A DNA stretch of 64,000 bases from Roseovarius marisflavi (GCF_900142625.1 NZ_FRBN01000006.1:62001-126000), one strand, 5' to 3'. Shown: positions 1-9,531, numbered from the stretch's first letter. Notes: generated from the letters alone by a model not told the origin. Numbers and translations: made by a program.

Positions 1-930
1 CATGCGCGCATCCTTGAGAATGGCGCGCATGGTGTTCAGTGTCGCCATGCAGGTGGTCGGCGACACGATCCAGACCCGCGCGGAAAACCCGTCGCGCACC
101 AGTTCGGGGAAATTCGCGTGAAGCTCGGCATAGACCGCCTCGGAGGGCAGAAACATCAGCGCCCCATCGGCGGTTTCGCCGTCCAGAATGTATTTCTCCG
201 AGATGTCGCGGATATGCTTCTTGACCGAGATGCGCAGAAACTTGGCGGCCTCGTTCAACTCCCAATCGGTCTTGGCGCGGCGCAGGGCCTCATAGGCTTC
301 TAGAGGGAATTTGCTGTCGATACAGATCGGCCCCGGCGGGTTGGGCAGGTGGATAAGGCAATCGGCGCGCCGCCCGTTCGACAGCGTGTGTTGCAGGCTA
401 TAGCTATCCGAGGGCAGGGCCTTGGTCACGATATCGGTCAGCTGGATTTCACCGAACGCCCCGCGGGTCTGTTTGTTGCTCAGGATGTCCTGAAGCGACA
501 GAACATCGCCCGAGAGCTTGGTGATATTATCCTGCGCCTTGTCGATTGCCTGAAGCCGCTGTTGCAGATCGCCAAGCGATTGCGCGGTGCGCCGGGCCGA
601 GCCTTGCAGGTTTTCCGACATCTGTTCCGACACCTGCGACAGGCGCTTTTCCATCAGTTGAAGCAGATGCGATTGCGCCGCTGCCTGTGCCTCGGAAACA
701 TGGTTAAGCCCGCCGGCAAGCTGGTGTTGCCCGTCGCTGAGCCCCTGCACGCGAAGCCCCAATTGTCCGACCTGCTGCGCCAGCGGTTCGGCGAGGCTGG
801 CCGAACGCGCCGAGGCCCGCACCGCCATGATCAGCAGGATCAGGATCAGCAGCACAAGTGCGGCCCCCACGAGGGCGGCCAGTACAAGCGGCTCGCTAAG
901 CGAAAACTGAGTATCGCCGATCTGAATCAT
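1..930 (-). CDS. rmuC: DNA recombination protein RmuC (C-terminus cut by window edge)
   Basis: RmuC-family protein: one N-terminal membrane anchor, a coiled-coil linker and a restriction-endonuclease-like domain; linked in other bacteria to limiting recombination between inverted repeats. Reading the minus strand from the ATG at 930 gives a hydrophobic segment at about residues 14-37, a Gln-rich helical region, then family motifs such as [16 protein letters not shown] and [19 protein letters not shown]. The frame is open to base 1, giving 310 codons, so the C-terminal part lies outside the window. The start overlaps the mutL stop as ATGA, implying translational coupling in a mutL-rmuC repair operon. 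Confidence 0.93.
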   Translation of the reverse strand, partial: MIQIGDTQFSLSEPLVLAALVGAALVLLILILLIMAVRASARSASLAEPLAQQVGQLGLRVQGLSDGQHQLAGGLNHVSEAQAAAQSHLLQLMEKRLSQVSEQMSENLQGSARRTAQSLGDLQQRLQAIDKAQDNITKLSGDVLSLQDILSNKQTRGAFGEIQLTDIVTKALPSDSYSLQHTLSNGRRADCLIHLPNPPGPICIDSKFPLEAYEALRRAKTDWELNEAAKFLRISVKKHIRDISEKYILDGETADGALMFLPSEAVYAELHANFPELVRDGFSARVWIVSPTTCMATLNTMRAILKDARM

Positions 931-2789
931 GTGCGACCAAACAGGCGTTCGATGTCAGACAGACGCAGCTCCACATAGGTGGGGCGGCCGTGGTTGCACT
1001 GGCCTGATAGCGGCGTGCGTTCCATTTCGCGCAAAAGGGCGTTCATTTCCTCACCGCTCATGCGCCGACCCGAGCGGATCGAGCCGTGACAGGCAACCCG
1101 CGACAGGATCGCGTCGATGCGCGATTTGAGGGTCTGGCTGTCGCCCTGATCGGCGAGTTCATCGAGGATATCGCGCAACAGGGCAGGGGCGTTGACCTGA
1201 CCCAGAATGGCGGGTGTTTCGCGCACCGCGATGCTGCCCGGCCCGAAGGGTTCGAGGGTAAGGCCAAGCCGTGCAAGATCATCTGCCGCATCAAGCAGGA
1301 TGGCGCAATCGGCCTCGCAGAGATCAACGATATCGGGGATCAAAAGCGCCTGCGAGGCGACGCCGGTGTCGGCCATCTGTGCCTTGAGGCGTTCGTAGAC
1401 AAGCCGTTCATGCGCGGCGTGCTGATCCACGATGACCATGCCGGTTTCGGTCTGGGCGATGATATAGTTTTCATGGACCTGCGCGCGCGCCGCCCCAAGC
1501 GGCAGGGCGGTTGCGGGGGGCTCGTCCGGCTCTTGCGTGCCGGCCTCGTTCGGGTCCGGCTCGACCCGCGCGCTATAGGCCTGTTGCATCTCGGCAAAAC
1601 CGGGCGCTTGCGATTGATAGGCAAGGGCGCGGGCACCGGGCGAGGGGCGATCCATCTTGTAGACGCGCGCGCCCGCGGGTCCGGCGGGTTCGGGGCGAAA
1701 CGCCCCGAGCGTGGCCCCCGCAACCGTGCTTGAGGCGCGATGCCCGGCCTCGGCCAGAGCATGGCGCAGCCCCGACACGATAAGCCCGCGCGCCAGCCCC
1801 GGATCGCGAAAGCGGACCTCGGATTTGGCCGGGTGCACGTTGACATCTACCAGCGTCGGGCCGCAGTCGAGAAACAGCGCCGCCGCCGGGTGGCGGTCGC
1901 GGCTGAGGACGTCGCTATAGGCGGCGCGCAGCGCGCCATAGAGCATCTTGTCGCGCACGGGCCTGCCATTCACGAAGAGGTATTGCGTCACCGAAGAGCC
2001 GCGCGAATAGGTCGGCAGGGCGGCATAGCCCGTCATGCTGAGCGCGTCACGCGTGGCCTGAATGCGCAGGGCGTTCTCGGCGAAATCGGCCCCGATCACC
2101 CGCGCCAGCCGCCCGTGCAGGGCATCGAACAGATCACCGGTTTCCGGGTCGGCGCGAAAGGTGATCCGCCCTTCGCCGCCCCCCGACACATCGCGCAGGG
2201 TAAAGCCGACAAAGGGCTCGGCCATGGCAAGGCGCTTGATGGTATCGCTGATCGCCTGGGTCTCGGCGCGGTCGCTGCGCATGAATTTAAGCCGCGCAGG
2301 CGTGGCATAAAACAGATCGCGCAGGGTGACCGTGGTGCCAGAATTCAGAGCGGCGGGTTTGACCGCGCTCATCTGGCCGCCAGAGACCGAGATTTCAGCC
2401 GCCTCGAACCCGCGCGCCCGCGAGGTGATGGTCAGCCGACCCACCGCGCCAAGCGAGGGCAGGGCCTCGCCGCGAAACCCGAAGGAATGGATATTGAGGA
2501 GGTCGGTGCCGTCAATCTTTGACGTGGCATGACGCGCCAGGGCCAGCGGAAGTTGCTCGGGCGCAATGCCACAGCCGTCGTCGCGCACCCGAATGAGGGT
2601 CTTGCCGCCATCGGCAATCGCCACGTCGATCCGCGTCGCGCCCGCATCAAGGGCGTTTTCCACCAGTTCCTTGACCGCAGAGGCGGGGCGTTCGACCACC
2701 TCACCGGCGGCAATACGGTTGATCGCGCCCTCGTCAAGCTGGCGAATAAGCGGCTGTGCCGGGTCTATATTGGGGTTGGCGATGCTCAT
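927..2789 (-). CDS. mutL: DNA mismatch repair protein MutL
   Basis: MutL links mismatch recognition by MutS to strand incision. The 620-residue product has the GHKL ATPase at the N-terminus ([10 protein letters not shown] at about 41-50, DDGCGI near 75, GFRGEAL near 104), a transducer domain, a Pro/Ala-rich linker and a C-terminal dimerisation domain. At about residue 455 it carries [12 protein letters not shown], matching the metal-binding endonuclease motif DQHA-x2-E-x4-E. ACH (about 566) and CNHGRP (about 598) provide further endonuclease-site residues. It is therefore the nicking type of MutL found in bacteria without MutH, not the E. coli type. rmuC follows with a 4-base overlap. Confidence 0.97.
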   Translation of the reverse strand: MSIANPNIDPAQPLIRQLDEGAINRIAAGEVVERPASAVKELVENALDAGATRIDVAIADGGKTLIRVRDDGCGIAPEQLPLALARHATSKIDGTDLLNIHSFGFRGEALPSLGAVGRLTITSRARGFEAAEISVSGGQMSAVKPAALNSGTTVTLRDLFYATPARLKFMRSDRAETQAISDTIKRLAMAEPFVGFTLRDVSGGGEGRITFRADPETGDLFDALHGRLARVIGADFAENALRIQATRDALSMTGYAALPTYSRGSSVTQYLFVNGRPVRDKMLYGALRAAYSDVLSRDRHPAAALFLDCGPTLVDVNVHPAKSEVRFRDPGLARGLIVSGLRHALAEAGHRASSTVAGATLGAFRPEPAGPAGARVYKMDRPSPGARALAYQSQAPGFAEMQQAYSARVEPDPNEAGTQEPDEPPATALPLGAARAQVHENYIIAQTETGMVIVDQHAAHERLVYERLKAQMADTGVASQALLIPDIVDLCEADCAILLDAADDLARLGLTLEPFGPGSIAVRETPAILGQVNAPALLRDILDELADQGDSQTLKSRIDAILSRVACHGSIRSGRRMSGEEMNALLREMERTPLSGQCNHGRPTYVELRLSDIERLFGRT

Positions 2790-2862
2790 ACCGCAAGACT
2801 TAGCACGGACCCGGGCGATTCTGCTAGATGCGGTGAGAGGGAATGACGCACCGATCAGGCAT

Positions 2863-2889
2863 AAAAAAACCCGGGCGCGAACGCCCGGG
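2863..2889 (-). terminator. Rho-independent terminator of glnK-amtB
   Basis: An 8-bp GC stem (CCCGGGCG / CGCCCGGG, 2870-2877 and 2882-2889) with a CGAA loop is followed, on the minus strand, by seven T residues (2863-2869). It lies 34 bases after the amtB stop. Confidence 0.85.
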
Positions 2890-2923
2890 AAGATCTCTTA
2901 CGGCTGATCGGGAGGAGGATGGA

Positions 2924-4249
2924 TCAGCCTTTGGAGAATTCTGGATAGGCCTCCATGCCCAGCTCTGCCATGTCGAGGCCGTTGATCTCATCCTCTTCGC
3001 TGACGCGCAGGCCAAAGATGCCCTTGAGCAGCAGCCAGACGATGGCCGAGGCGACGACAACAAAGGCGCCGACGATCAGGATCGAGATAATCTGGGTGCC
3101 AAAGCTTGCATCCGAGTTGGTCAGTGGCACAGCCAGAGTGCCCCAGATGCCCGCGAAGAGGTGAACCGGAATGGCCCCCACGACGTCGTCGATCCTGAAC
3201 TTGTCGAGCATCGGTACGGCGAAGACCACGATCATGCCACCAACACCACCAATAAGCATGGCCTGGAAAAGCGAGGGCGTCAGCGGTTCGGCGGTGATCG
3301 ACACCAGACCGGCCAATGCACCGTTCAGGATCATCGTAAGGTCAGGCTTTTTATAGAGCATCTGCGTCAGGATCAGAGCAACCACTGCCCCGGCGGCCGC
3401 CGCGGTGTTGGTGTTCGAGAAGATCCGGCTGATGTCAGCCACGTTCCCGGCGGTGTCCATGTAAAGCTGTGAGCCGCCGTTAAAGCCGAACCAACCAAGC
3501 CACAGGATGAACGTGCCCAGAGTGGCAAGTGCAAGGTTCGAGCCGGGGATCGGAATGACACGGCCGTCTTTGGCGTATTTGCCGATACGCGGCCCTAGGA
3601 TGATGGCGCCCGTCAGAGCGGCCCAGCCACCCACCGAGTGGACAACGGTCGAGCCGGCAAAATCAAGGAAACCCATTTCGTCAAGAAAACCGCCGCCCCA
3701 TTTCCAGCTCGCCTGAACCGGATAGATCACGGCCGTCAGAACGATGGTGAACATCAGGAAGGGCCAGAGCTTGATCCGCTCGGCCACGGCACCCGACACG
3801 ATTGACGCGGTCGCGGCACAGAACATCAGCTGAAAGAAGAAATCAGAGCCAACCGAGGCATAGGTCAGGTCAGGTTCCGCGCCTGCAAGGCCAACCGGCT
3901 CAAGCGAGGTGATCGAAAACGCGCCAAGGATGCCCTGCATGCTCCAGCCATCGCCGGGGTACATCAGGTTGTAGCCGAGGATATAGTAAAAGATCGAGGC
4001 GAGAGAGAAGAGCGCCATGTTCTTGGTCAGCTGCATCGCGACGTTCTTGCCGCGCACAAGGCCCGCTTCGAGCATGGCAAAGCCCGCGGCCATGAAGAAC
4101 ACCAGAAAGCCCGACACGAGGAACATGAAGGTGGTGAAGATGAACCCGATATCGGCGTTGGTCGGCGTCGTGTCGGCCTCTTGTGCAAGGCCAAGCTGCG
4201 GCAGCGCGATCAGCGTTGCGGCAAGGCCAAGTTTGGTCATGGAATTCAT
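2924..4249 (-). CDS. amtB: Ammonium transporter AmtB
   Basis: Inner-membrane ammonium channel of the Amt/Rh family, 441 residues. An N-terminal signal peptide (cleavage near LGLAQ, about residue 22) precedes eleven hydrophobic segments. Family residues are visible: AMLEAGLVRGKN in the first helix and the twin pore histidines in VVHSVGG and VHLFAGIWG. The cytoplasmic C-terminal tail that binds GlnK is present. It lies 26 bases after glnK in the usual glnK-amtB order, so expression probably responds to nitrogen limitation and GlnK would block the channel when ammonium rises. Confidence 0.97.
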   Translation of the reverse strand: MNSMTKLGLAATLIALPQLGLAQEADTTPTNADIGFIFTTFMFLVSGFLVFFMAAGFAMLEAGLVRGKNVAMQLTKNMALFSLASIFYYILGYNLMYPGDGWSMQGILGAFSITSLEPVGLAGAEPDLTYASVGSDFFFQLMFCAATASIVSGAVAERIKLWPFLMFTIVLTAVIYPVQASWKWGGGFLDEMGFLDFAGSTVVHSVGGWAALTGAIILGPRIGKYAKDGRVIPIPGSNLALATLGTFILWLGWFGFNGGSQLYMDTAGNVADISRIFSNTNTAAAAGAVVALILTQMLYKKPDLTMILNGALAGLVSITAEPLTPSLFQAMLIGGVGGMIVVFAVPMLDKFRIDDVVGAIPVHLFAGIWGTLAVPLTNSDASFGTQIISILIVGAFVVVASAIVWLLLKGIFGLRVSEEDEINGLDMAELGMEAYPEFSKG

Positions 4250-4275
4250 TGTACTGTCCTTTCCCCTGCGCGTGG

Positions 4276-4614
4276 TTAAAGCGCGTCGTCGTTGGTTTCG
4301 CCGGTGCGCACGCGCACGGCCTGAGCGATGTCGAGAACAAAGATCTTGCCGTCACCGATTTTGCCGGTTCGGGCGGTCTTGGTGATGGTCTCGACCACCT
4401 GATCGGCCATGCCGGCGCTTACGCCGATTTCCAGTTTGATCTTGGGCACGAAATTCACGGCGTATTCGGCGCCGCGATAGATTTCCGTGTGTCCTGACTG
4501 CGAGCCGAAGCCCTTGATTTCGGTAACCATCATGCCGCGCACCCCGATCTCGGTCAGCGCTTCGCGGACCTCTTCAAGTTTGAACGGCTTTATCGTTGCA
4601 ATGATGAGTTTCAC
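4276..4614 (-). CDS. glnK: Nitrogen regulatory protein P-II
   Basis: Small trimeric signalling protein of 112 residues that senses 2-oxoglutarate, ATP/ADP and uridylylation state. The N-terminus MKLIIATIKPFKLEEVREAL is the P-II signature. The T-loop contains the uridylylated tyrosine at position 51 (TEIYRGAEYAV), and the ATP-binding segment ARTGKIGDGKIFV follows. First gene of the glnK-amtB unit, which favours GlnK over the housekeeping GlnB. Confidence 0.96.
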   Translation of the reverse strand: MKLIIATIKPFKLEEVREALTEIGVRGMMVTEIKGFGSQSGHTEIYRGAEYAVNFVPKIKLEIGVSAGMADQVVETITKTARTGKIGDGKIFVLDIAQAVRVRTGETNDDAL

Positions 4615-4659
4615 GTCTACCCCTTTCGGTTTCCTGTGGCTCAGCGCGTTATTTGCACC

Positions 4660-4675
4660 TGCAGAAAAGGCGCCG
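4660..4675 (-). promoter_or_regulatory. Possible sigma-54 type -24/-12 element before glnK
   Basis: The minus strand reads CGGCGCC-TTTT-CTGCA, which keeps the GG-N10-GC spacing of sigma-54 promoters and ends about 46 bases before the glnK start. The match to TGGCACG-N4-TTGCA is partial, and some Rhodobacteraceae drive nitrogen genes from NtrC-activated sigma-70 promoters instead. Confidence 0.3.
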
Positions 4676-4737
4676 GGCGCGGATTCTTGAAGTCGGAAGG
4701 CGGGTTTCGGGGGCGATTGTCGCAGTGCCGTGATTGA

Positions 4738-4780
4738 AAAATAGGCGAAAAGGTTTATTTGCCTAAAAAATAGGCAAATG
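4738..4780. repeat. Triple AAATAGGC(A/G)AA box with perfect 9-bp inverted repeat
   Basis: Between divergent glnK and the PBP gene, the box AAATAGGC(A/G)AA occurs at about 4738-4749, inverted at 4757-4767, and again at 4769-4779. The last two form a perfect inverted repeat ATTTGCCTA-N5-TAGGCAAAT (4757-4779). This looks like an operator array for a dimeric regulator or the stem of a hairpin in the PBP leader; the regulator is unknown. Confidence 0.55.
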
Positions 4781-4869
4781 GAAAAGCCGCAAGCGGTGTT
4801 CCGGGGTCTCTACTTTTGTGAAAAGGCAATATAGAGTGCCCCAAAGAAACAGGTCCGGGCAGGGCGAGC

Positions 4870-7005
4870 ATGAGCAATTCAGGACGTAAAAAGCCGCCCT
4901 TGGTGGCGCCCAAGCGCACGCGCAAGGCCCCGGCCAAATCTGCGCGTCGCAAACCTGCGGCCAAACGGGCGCGGCGCAAACCGTCGCGCAGCCGCAATCC
5001 GATCATCGCTTTCTTTGCGCGCATCATCGGCTGGGTTCTGCGGGTGATCTGGGGGATCAGCTGGCGGATTGGCGCGGTTCTTACGCTGATCGTCGGTCTT
5101 TTGGTGGGCTATACCTATACCACGCTGCCGGAATATGCCTCGCTTCTGGATGGGCGTGCCAAGGGGTCTGTCACGCTTTTGGATCGCAAGGGTGACGTCT
5201 TTGCCTGGCGCGGCGATCAGTTTGGCGGGGTGATTGATGCCGATACGGTCAGCAAACACCTCAAGAACGCGGTGATCGCCACCGAAGACCGGCGGTTTTA
5301 CATGCATCCCGGCGTTGATCCGATCGGTATTGCAAGCGCGATCCGCATCAACCTGAGCGAAGGCCGCGGTCCGCTGTCGGGCAATGGCGGCTCTACCATC
5401 ACCCAACAAACCGCCAAATTGCTGTGCTTCGGTGTCAAATATGACGAGACCCAATGGAAGAGCGAGGCCGAGTATGTCTCTGATTGCCGCCGCTCGTCGC
5501 TGTGGCGCAAGGCGAAAGAGGCGATCTATGCCCTGGCGATGGAGGCGAAATACACCAAGGATCAGGTGTTGTCGGTTTACCTTAACCGGGCCTATCTTGG
5601 TGGCGGTGCTTATGGCGCCGAGGCCGCAGCACAGCGCTATTTCGGCAAATCGGCGGCCAATCTCAACCCCTCCGAGGGGGCGATGCTGGCCGGGCTTTTG
5701 ACGGCCCCCACGACATTGGCCCCGACACGCAACCTTGAGCGCTCGCAGAACCGGGCCTCGGTGGTGATCGGCCTGATGCGCCGTCAGGGCTATTTGTCGG
5801 ACCAGGAGGTTGCCATCGCTCTGGCCAACCCCGCAGAGCTTTCGGCGGCGGCAGAGGCGCAGGCCGGCGGATATTTCGCCGATTGGGTGATGGCCTCGGG
5901 GCCAGAATTTTTCACCCGCGACACCACCGAGGACGTGATCATCAAGACCACCCTTGATCAGCGCATTCAACGCGCCGCCGAGGATGCGCTGAAGTATATT
6001 TTCGAGGAGAAGGTGCGCGACGGGTCAAAGGCGCAAGCCGCAATTGTGGTGATGTCGGCCGATGGCGCGGTGCGTGGCATGGTGGGCGGGCGCAAGACCA
6101 AGGTCGTGGGCGCCTTCAACCGCGCAACACAGGCCAACCGCCAGACCGGATCGGCGTTCAAGCCCTTCGTCTATGCCACCGCGCTTGAGTTGGGATACCA
6201 CTATGATTCCGTCGTGGTGGATGAGCCCTATTGTATAAACATTGCGGGATCGGGCCGCTGGTGCCCGGAAAACTATACCCGCAAGCATTATGGCCGCGTG
6301 ACCCTGGCCGAGGCGCTGCGCCAGTCGCTGAACGTGCCGGCGGTCAAGATTTCGGAAGACGTCGGCCGCGATCTTGTGCGCAAGGTGGCCAGCGATTTTG
6401 GCATCGAAAGCGATCTGGCGGCGGGGCCGGCCCTGGCGCTTGGGGCTTCGGAAAGCACGCTGATCGAGATGACCGGGGCCTATGCGGGCATTCTCAACGG
6501 CGGGTCGTCGGTGACACCCTATGGTCTGGTCGAGCTTAGCCTTCTGGGGGAAAAAACCCCCCTGATGGGCAGCGGCGGCGGTATTGGCGAGCGGGTGATC
6601 CGCGAAGAGGCTGCCCGCGAGTTGATCTATATGATGAGCCGGGTGGTCGATGGCGGCACCGGGGCCCGGGCCAAATTGCCCGACCGCGAGGCGGCCGGCA
6701 AGACCGGCACCACACAGGCGGCGCGCGATGCCTGGTTTCTGGGCTTTAGCGCCGATTACGTGGCCGGGGTCTGGATGGGCTATGACGACAACACGCCGCT
6801 CACCGGGGTGACGGGCGGCGGTCTTCCGGCGGAAATCTGGCGCGAAACCATGGTGCGCGTGCATGAGGGCGTGCCGGTCAAGCCGCTGCCTATGCTGCGC
6901 CCGGCGCCCAGGGCCGCCCCGGCCGCCCCCCGGCAACGCAGGCAAAGGCCGCTCAGCAACAATCCGATTGAAAATATCCTGCGCGGAATCTTTGGGGGGA
7001 ACTGA
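4870..7005 (+). CDS. Class A penicillin-binding protein (PBP1-type)
   Basis: Bifunctional peptidoglycan synthase, 711 residues. A cytoplasmic Lys/Arg/Ala/Pro-rich tail (1-45) precedes one membrane anchor (about 46-85). The GT51 glycosyltransferase domain follows, with catalytic Glu139 in ATEDRRFYMHPG and the GGSTITQQ motif near 173-180. The transpeptidase domain has SxxK at Ser428-Lys431 (TGSAFKPF), SLN near 490 and AGKTGTT near 615. It is short for PBP1A (usually about 800 or more) and ends in a Pro/Arg tail. The ATG at 4870 follows GGGCAGGGCGAGC, an adequate ribosome-binding site. Confidence 0.93.
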   Translation: MSNSGRKKPPLVAPKRTRKAPAKSARRKPAAKRARRKPSRSRNPIIAFFARIIGWVLRVIWGISWRIGAVLTLIVGLLVGYTYTTLPEYASLLDGRAKGSVTLLDRKGDVFAWRGDQFGGVIDADTVSKHLKNAVIATEDRRFYMHPGVDPIGIASAIRINLSEGRGPLSGNGGSTITQQTAKLLCFGVKYDETQWKSEAEYVSDCRRSSLWRKAKEAIYALAMEAKYTKDQVLSVYLNRAYLGGGAYGAEAAAQRYFGKSAANLNPSEGAMLAGLLTAPTTLAPTRNLERSQNRASVVIGLMRRQGYLSDQEVAIALANPAELSAAAEAQAGGYFADWVMASGPEFFTRDTTEDVIIKTTLDQRIQRAAEDALKYIFEEKVRDGSKAQAAIVVMSADGAVRGMVGGRKTKVVGAFNRATQANRQTGSAFKPFVYATALELGYHYDSVVVDEPYCINIAGSGRWCPENYTRKHYGRVTLAEALRQSLNVPAVKISEDVGRDLVRKVASDFGIESDLAAGPALALGASESTLIEMTGAYAGILNGGSSVTPYGLVELSLLGEKTPLMGSGGGIGERVIREEAARELIYMMSRVVDGGTGARAKLPDREAAGKTGTTQAARDAWFLGFSADYVAGVWMGYDDNTPLTGVTGGGLPAEIWRETMVRVHEGVPVKPLPMLRPAPRAAPAAPRQRRQRPLSNNPIENILRGIFGGN

Positions 7006-7031
7006 AAACGGCGCCCAAAGGGGCGCCGTTT
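7006..7031 (+). terminator. Hairpin terminator after the PBP gene
   Basis: Directly after the stop codon, an 11-bp perfect stem (AAACGGCGCCC / GGGCGCCGTTT) encloses an AAAG loop. It sits between convergent PBP and mlaC genes and may serve both strands. Confidence 0.75.
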
Positions 7032-7058
7032 GATAATAACAAGCTCTGTCTGGTCGGG

Positions 7059-7664
7059 TCAGCCGGCCTTCTTGAGGTCCGCAATCATCGCGTTGAAATC
7101 GCCATTACGCCGATCCAGCATCGCGCCCACTTCGGTGCGTTCACTCAGGCGCAGACTGATGCCTTCGATGATCATATCAAAGAACAGGTCCTTGCCCGAG
7201 CGGTCAGAAACCAGAAAGCTGACCTCGAAGGGCGACTCGCCGCGTAGATAGGCGGTCGATTTCACTTCATGCCAGGATTTCACCGCTTTGACCGAATTCA
7301 CTTCAATACGGCCACCGACAAACTCGTTGAAGCGCTTGCCATATTTGCGCGCGATATAGCCCCGGAACGCCTTGGTAAAGGCGGCCATCTGGCTGCTTGA
7401 AATGCGGTTGGCGTCGGCACCAAGGGTCGAGCGGGCAATGATGTTAACATCGGCGTAGCGCGTAAAGATGCGCTCGAAGTCCGAAATCATGCCGGACACG
7501 GGTTTTCCCGAGGCGATCACCCGGTTGATATCCGACACAACCGCATCAACAAGCGTGCGCGCCCGCGCATCGGTAAGCGCCAGAACGCCGGACGGAATCG
7601 CGGCAAGTCCGGAAAAAGCAAGGCCGGTGGTGATGAAATGGCGACGCGATAGGTTACTGGTCAT
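7059..7664 (-). CDS. mlaC: MlaC-type phospholipid-binding protein
   Basis: Periplasmic carrier of the Mla pathway (Tol-Tol-Ttg2/MlaC family), which moves phospholipids between outer-membrane MlaA and the inner-membrane MlaFEDB transporter. The 201-residue product starts at the ATG at 7664, chosen because GGAGGA lies 5 bases upstream; a longer frame to 7703 lacks this site. The N-terminus has a twin-Arg-like signal (SRRHFITTGLAF). The body contains FTKAFRGYIARKYGKRF, typical of MlaC. It overlaps the 3' end of mlaA by 11 bases. The mlaFED genes are not in the window. Confidence 0.85.
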   Translation of the reverse strand: MTSNLSRRHFITTGLAFSGLAAIPSGVLALTDARARTLVDAVVSDINRVIASGKPVSGMISDFERIFTRYADVNIIARSTLGADANRISSSQMAAFTKAFRGYIARKYGKRFNEFVGGRIEVNSVKAVKSWHEVKSTAYLRGESPFEVSFLVSDRSGKDLFFDMIIEGISLRLSERTEVGAMLDRRNGDFNAMIADLKKAG

Positions 7665-8454
7665 AAGGGTCCTCCAACGAGCCGGAAGTGGCAGGGGCAT
7701 CATATGGGTCTACATAAGTATTGCCTGCCGTTCCGCCCAGTTCAAACCGGCGATTTTGAAGATAAAGTGATCGTGACTGCGCGTAACTGTCGGCGCTTTC
7801 ATAGAGAATTGAATCAATCGTATCGCCAAATTTCTCGCGTTTGCTCAGACCGGCGGATACGCCTGCGGCCGTACCGGCAAAGCTTTCGGGCGGATCAAGG
7901 ATATATGTGAGCGGGTTGGTGAAGAGATCCACCGCCATGCCCCAGGTGTCACGCTCTGTCGACGGGCCGAGAATCGGCAATTCGACATAGGCACCTTCGC
8001 GCCCGCCCCAGACATGCAAGGTTTCGCCGAAATCGGTGTTTGTGCCCGCAGCCATGCCCATTTCGCTGGCCGGATCAAAGAAACCGCCAAGGCCAACAGT
8101 GGTGTTCACCACAAAGCGCGCGGCGTCCTCGATAGCGCCGCGCATGTTCAGCTGAAGCACGTTGTTGACGACATCGCTGGGCAGCGAAAGGTTGACTGCA
8201 AACCGCACAACTGCGTTTTCGATGTCGTCGGGTACGACGCTTGTGTAGCCCTTTGCCAGCGGACGAACCAGCGCGCGGTCAAGACGGCGGTTGAACTGGT
8301 GAACCTCACGGTTCTGGCCTTCATAAGGGTCAAACGCCTCTTGCGTCGTCTGTGCAGGATCAGGCTTGGCGCAGGCCGCAAGCAGAATCAGGCCGACGAG
8401 GGCAGCAACGCGGCTTACGGGTTTAGAAAGCAATTTCAAGTTCGAAGGCAGCAA
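7654..8454 (-). CDS. mlaA: MlaA/VacJ outer-membrane lipoprotein
   Basis: Outer-membrane component that removes misplaced phospholipids from the outer leaflet. 266 residues with a lipoprotein signal ending in the lipobox LLAAC. Family motifs are present: FDPYEGQNREVHQFNRRLD, FAVNLSLPSDVVNNVLQ, RFVVNTTVGLGGFFDPA and the DFGETLHVWG segment. Transcribed with mlaC, which it overlaps, forming a two-gene MlaA-MlaC unit. Confidence 0.93.
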   Translation of the reverse strand: MLPSNLKLLSKPVSRVAALVGLILLAACAKPDPAQTTQEAFDPYEGQNREVHQFNRRLDRALVRPLAKGYTSVVPDDIENAVVRFAVNLSLPSDVVNNVLQLNMRGAIEDAARFVVNTTVGLGGFFDPASEMGMAAGTNTDFGETLHVWGGREGAYVELPILGPSTERDTWGMAVDLFTNPLTYILDPPESFAGTAAGVSAGLSKREKFGDTIDSILYESADSYAQSRSLYLQNRRFELGGTAGNTYVDPYDAPATSGSLEDPYDQ

Positions 8455-8639
8455 TTGAAATATCCGTAAAGTCAGGGAATCACAGGATGATATATACGAT
8501 CAGGCTGGCAAACCCATCCGGGTTCGCGGCTTGTTCACGATGCTGTGGCAGATTGGTGACATCGATTTTGCCCATTTAAACCGTTTCCTTGCAACATGTA
8601 ACCTTTATCATTCGAAATGTGGATGCGATTGGATAGGTG
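8455..8639. other. Intergenic region upstream of mlaA, no gene seen
   Basis: Locally AT-richer than its neighbours and presumably holding the mlaA promoter on the minus strand. Short open frames on either strand have no ribosome-binding site or recognisable protein, so none is called. Confidence 0.5.
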
Positions 8640-8870
8640 AAAAAATGATCCCGGGCGTGAAGAATTGCATATCTTGCGCCGTAAAAGCGGTGATCGCTGC
8701 TGGTGGGTCGGTTTTTTGAGCTGCCTTATGGGAATGCCCTGATGCTGACAGGTCCTATTTATCTGCTTCAGGTCTGTGTCCGGGGGCGAATCATGGGCCG
8801 GGTCGGCGCCCGCTTTCAGACGCGCCCTGACCGCCGCGTATTTGGCCGCATTGCAGCGGGCCTATCGAGG
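8640..8870 (+). pseudogene. Decayed N-terminal fragment of a type I secretion ABC transporter
   Basis: Three reading frames in succession resemble the start of PrtD/HlyB-type secretion permease-ATPases. Frame one (about 8640-8735) reads REELHILRRKSGDRCWWVG and then hits a stop. Frame two (about 8730-8843) reads NALMLTGPIYLLQV, then RGRIMGRVGARFQ and DRRVF. Frame three (about 8845-8870) continues AALQRAY. Intact relatives have roughly 25-30 residues between LMLTGPLYMLQV and RGRVMARVGARFQ; here the two blocks are nearly fused, indicating an internal deletion as well as two frameshifts. No ATPase domain follows, so this is a remnant. Confidence 0.72.
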
Positions 8871-9069
8871 TGGATCAGACCCGGCAGGCGGGTCAGTCCC
8901 CCGCCAGCCTGAGCCGATCGAACAGGAATTGCTTGACCAGCAATCGCTATCTGAGCAAAGCGCTTTCGCGCTTAGGCCGATTTGATCGCGCGCAGAGCCG
9001 TTTTTTGATTTCATTCCCGAAAAACAGCGACTAGCGTCGGCGCAACGCAGTACCAAGGGAGATGTGAAC
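8871..9069. other. Intergenic region before ridA, no gene seen
   Basis: Open frames here have no family resemblance. The region presumably contains the ridA operon promoter; AAGGGAG at about 9056-9062 is the ridA ribosome-binding site. Confidence 0.5.
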
Positions 9070-9531
9070 ATGGGCCAATTTGAATCAAAACTTGCCGAGA
9101 TGGGGATTACCCTTCCAGATGCCCCGGCCCCTGCGGCCAATTATGTGCCCTATGTGCAGGCGGGCGACATGCTTTATGTCTCGGGCCAGATTGCCAAGGA
9201 TGACAACGGCTTGATCATCGGCACACTTGGCGATGACATGGATGCGGCGGCAGGTGCCGCAGCGGCCAAGGTCTGCGCGATTGCGCTTTTGGCGCAGGTC
9301 AAGGCGGCCTGTGGCGGCGATCTTGACCGGCTGGTGCGGGTGGTCAAGCTGACCGGTTTTGTCAATTCCACCGCCGATTTCACCGATCAGCCGCAGGTGA
9401 TCAACGGCGCCTCTGACTTTATCGGCGAGGCGCTTGGCGACGCGGGCAAACATGCGCGCGCCGCCGTTTCGGCGCCGTCCTTGCCGTTTGGCGTGGCGGT
9501 TGAAATAGACGGGGTGTTCCAGATCAGATGA
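9070..9531 (+). CDS. ridA: RidA family protein (enamine/imine deaminase)
   Basis: Trimeric YjgF/YER057c/UK114-family protein that hydrolyses reactive enamine/imine intermediates released by PLP enzymes. 153 residues with the longer alphaproteobacterial form (FESKLAEMGITLPDAPAP), then YVSGQIAKDDNG and a C-terminal RAAVSAPSLPFGVAVEIDG. The ATG at 9070 was preferred over the GTG at 9064 because AAGGGAG is then 8 bases away. It opens an ATGA-coupled run with the GDPD gene. Confidence 0.88.
   Translation: MGQFESKLAEMGITLPDAPAPAANYVPYVQAGDMLYVSGQIAKDDNGLIIGTLGDDMDAAAGAAAAKVCAIALLAQVKAACGGDLDRLVRVVKLTGFVNSTADFTDQPQVINGASDFIGEALGDAGKHARAAVSAPSLPFGVAVEIDGVFQIR

Noticed and set aside
8703-8985. Short intact genes at 8703-8912 and 8776-8985
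   Set aside because: Their resemblance is explained by frameshifted pieces of one transporter remnant rather than by separate genes.
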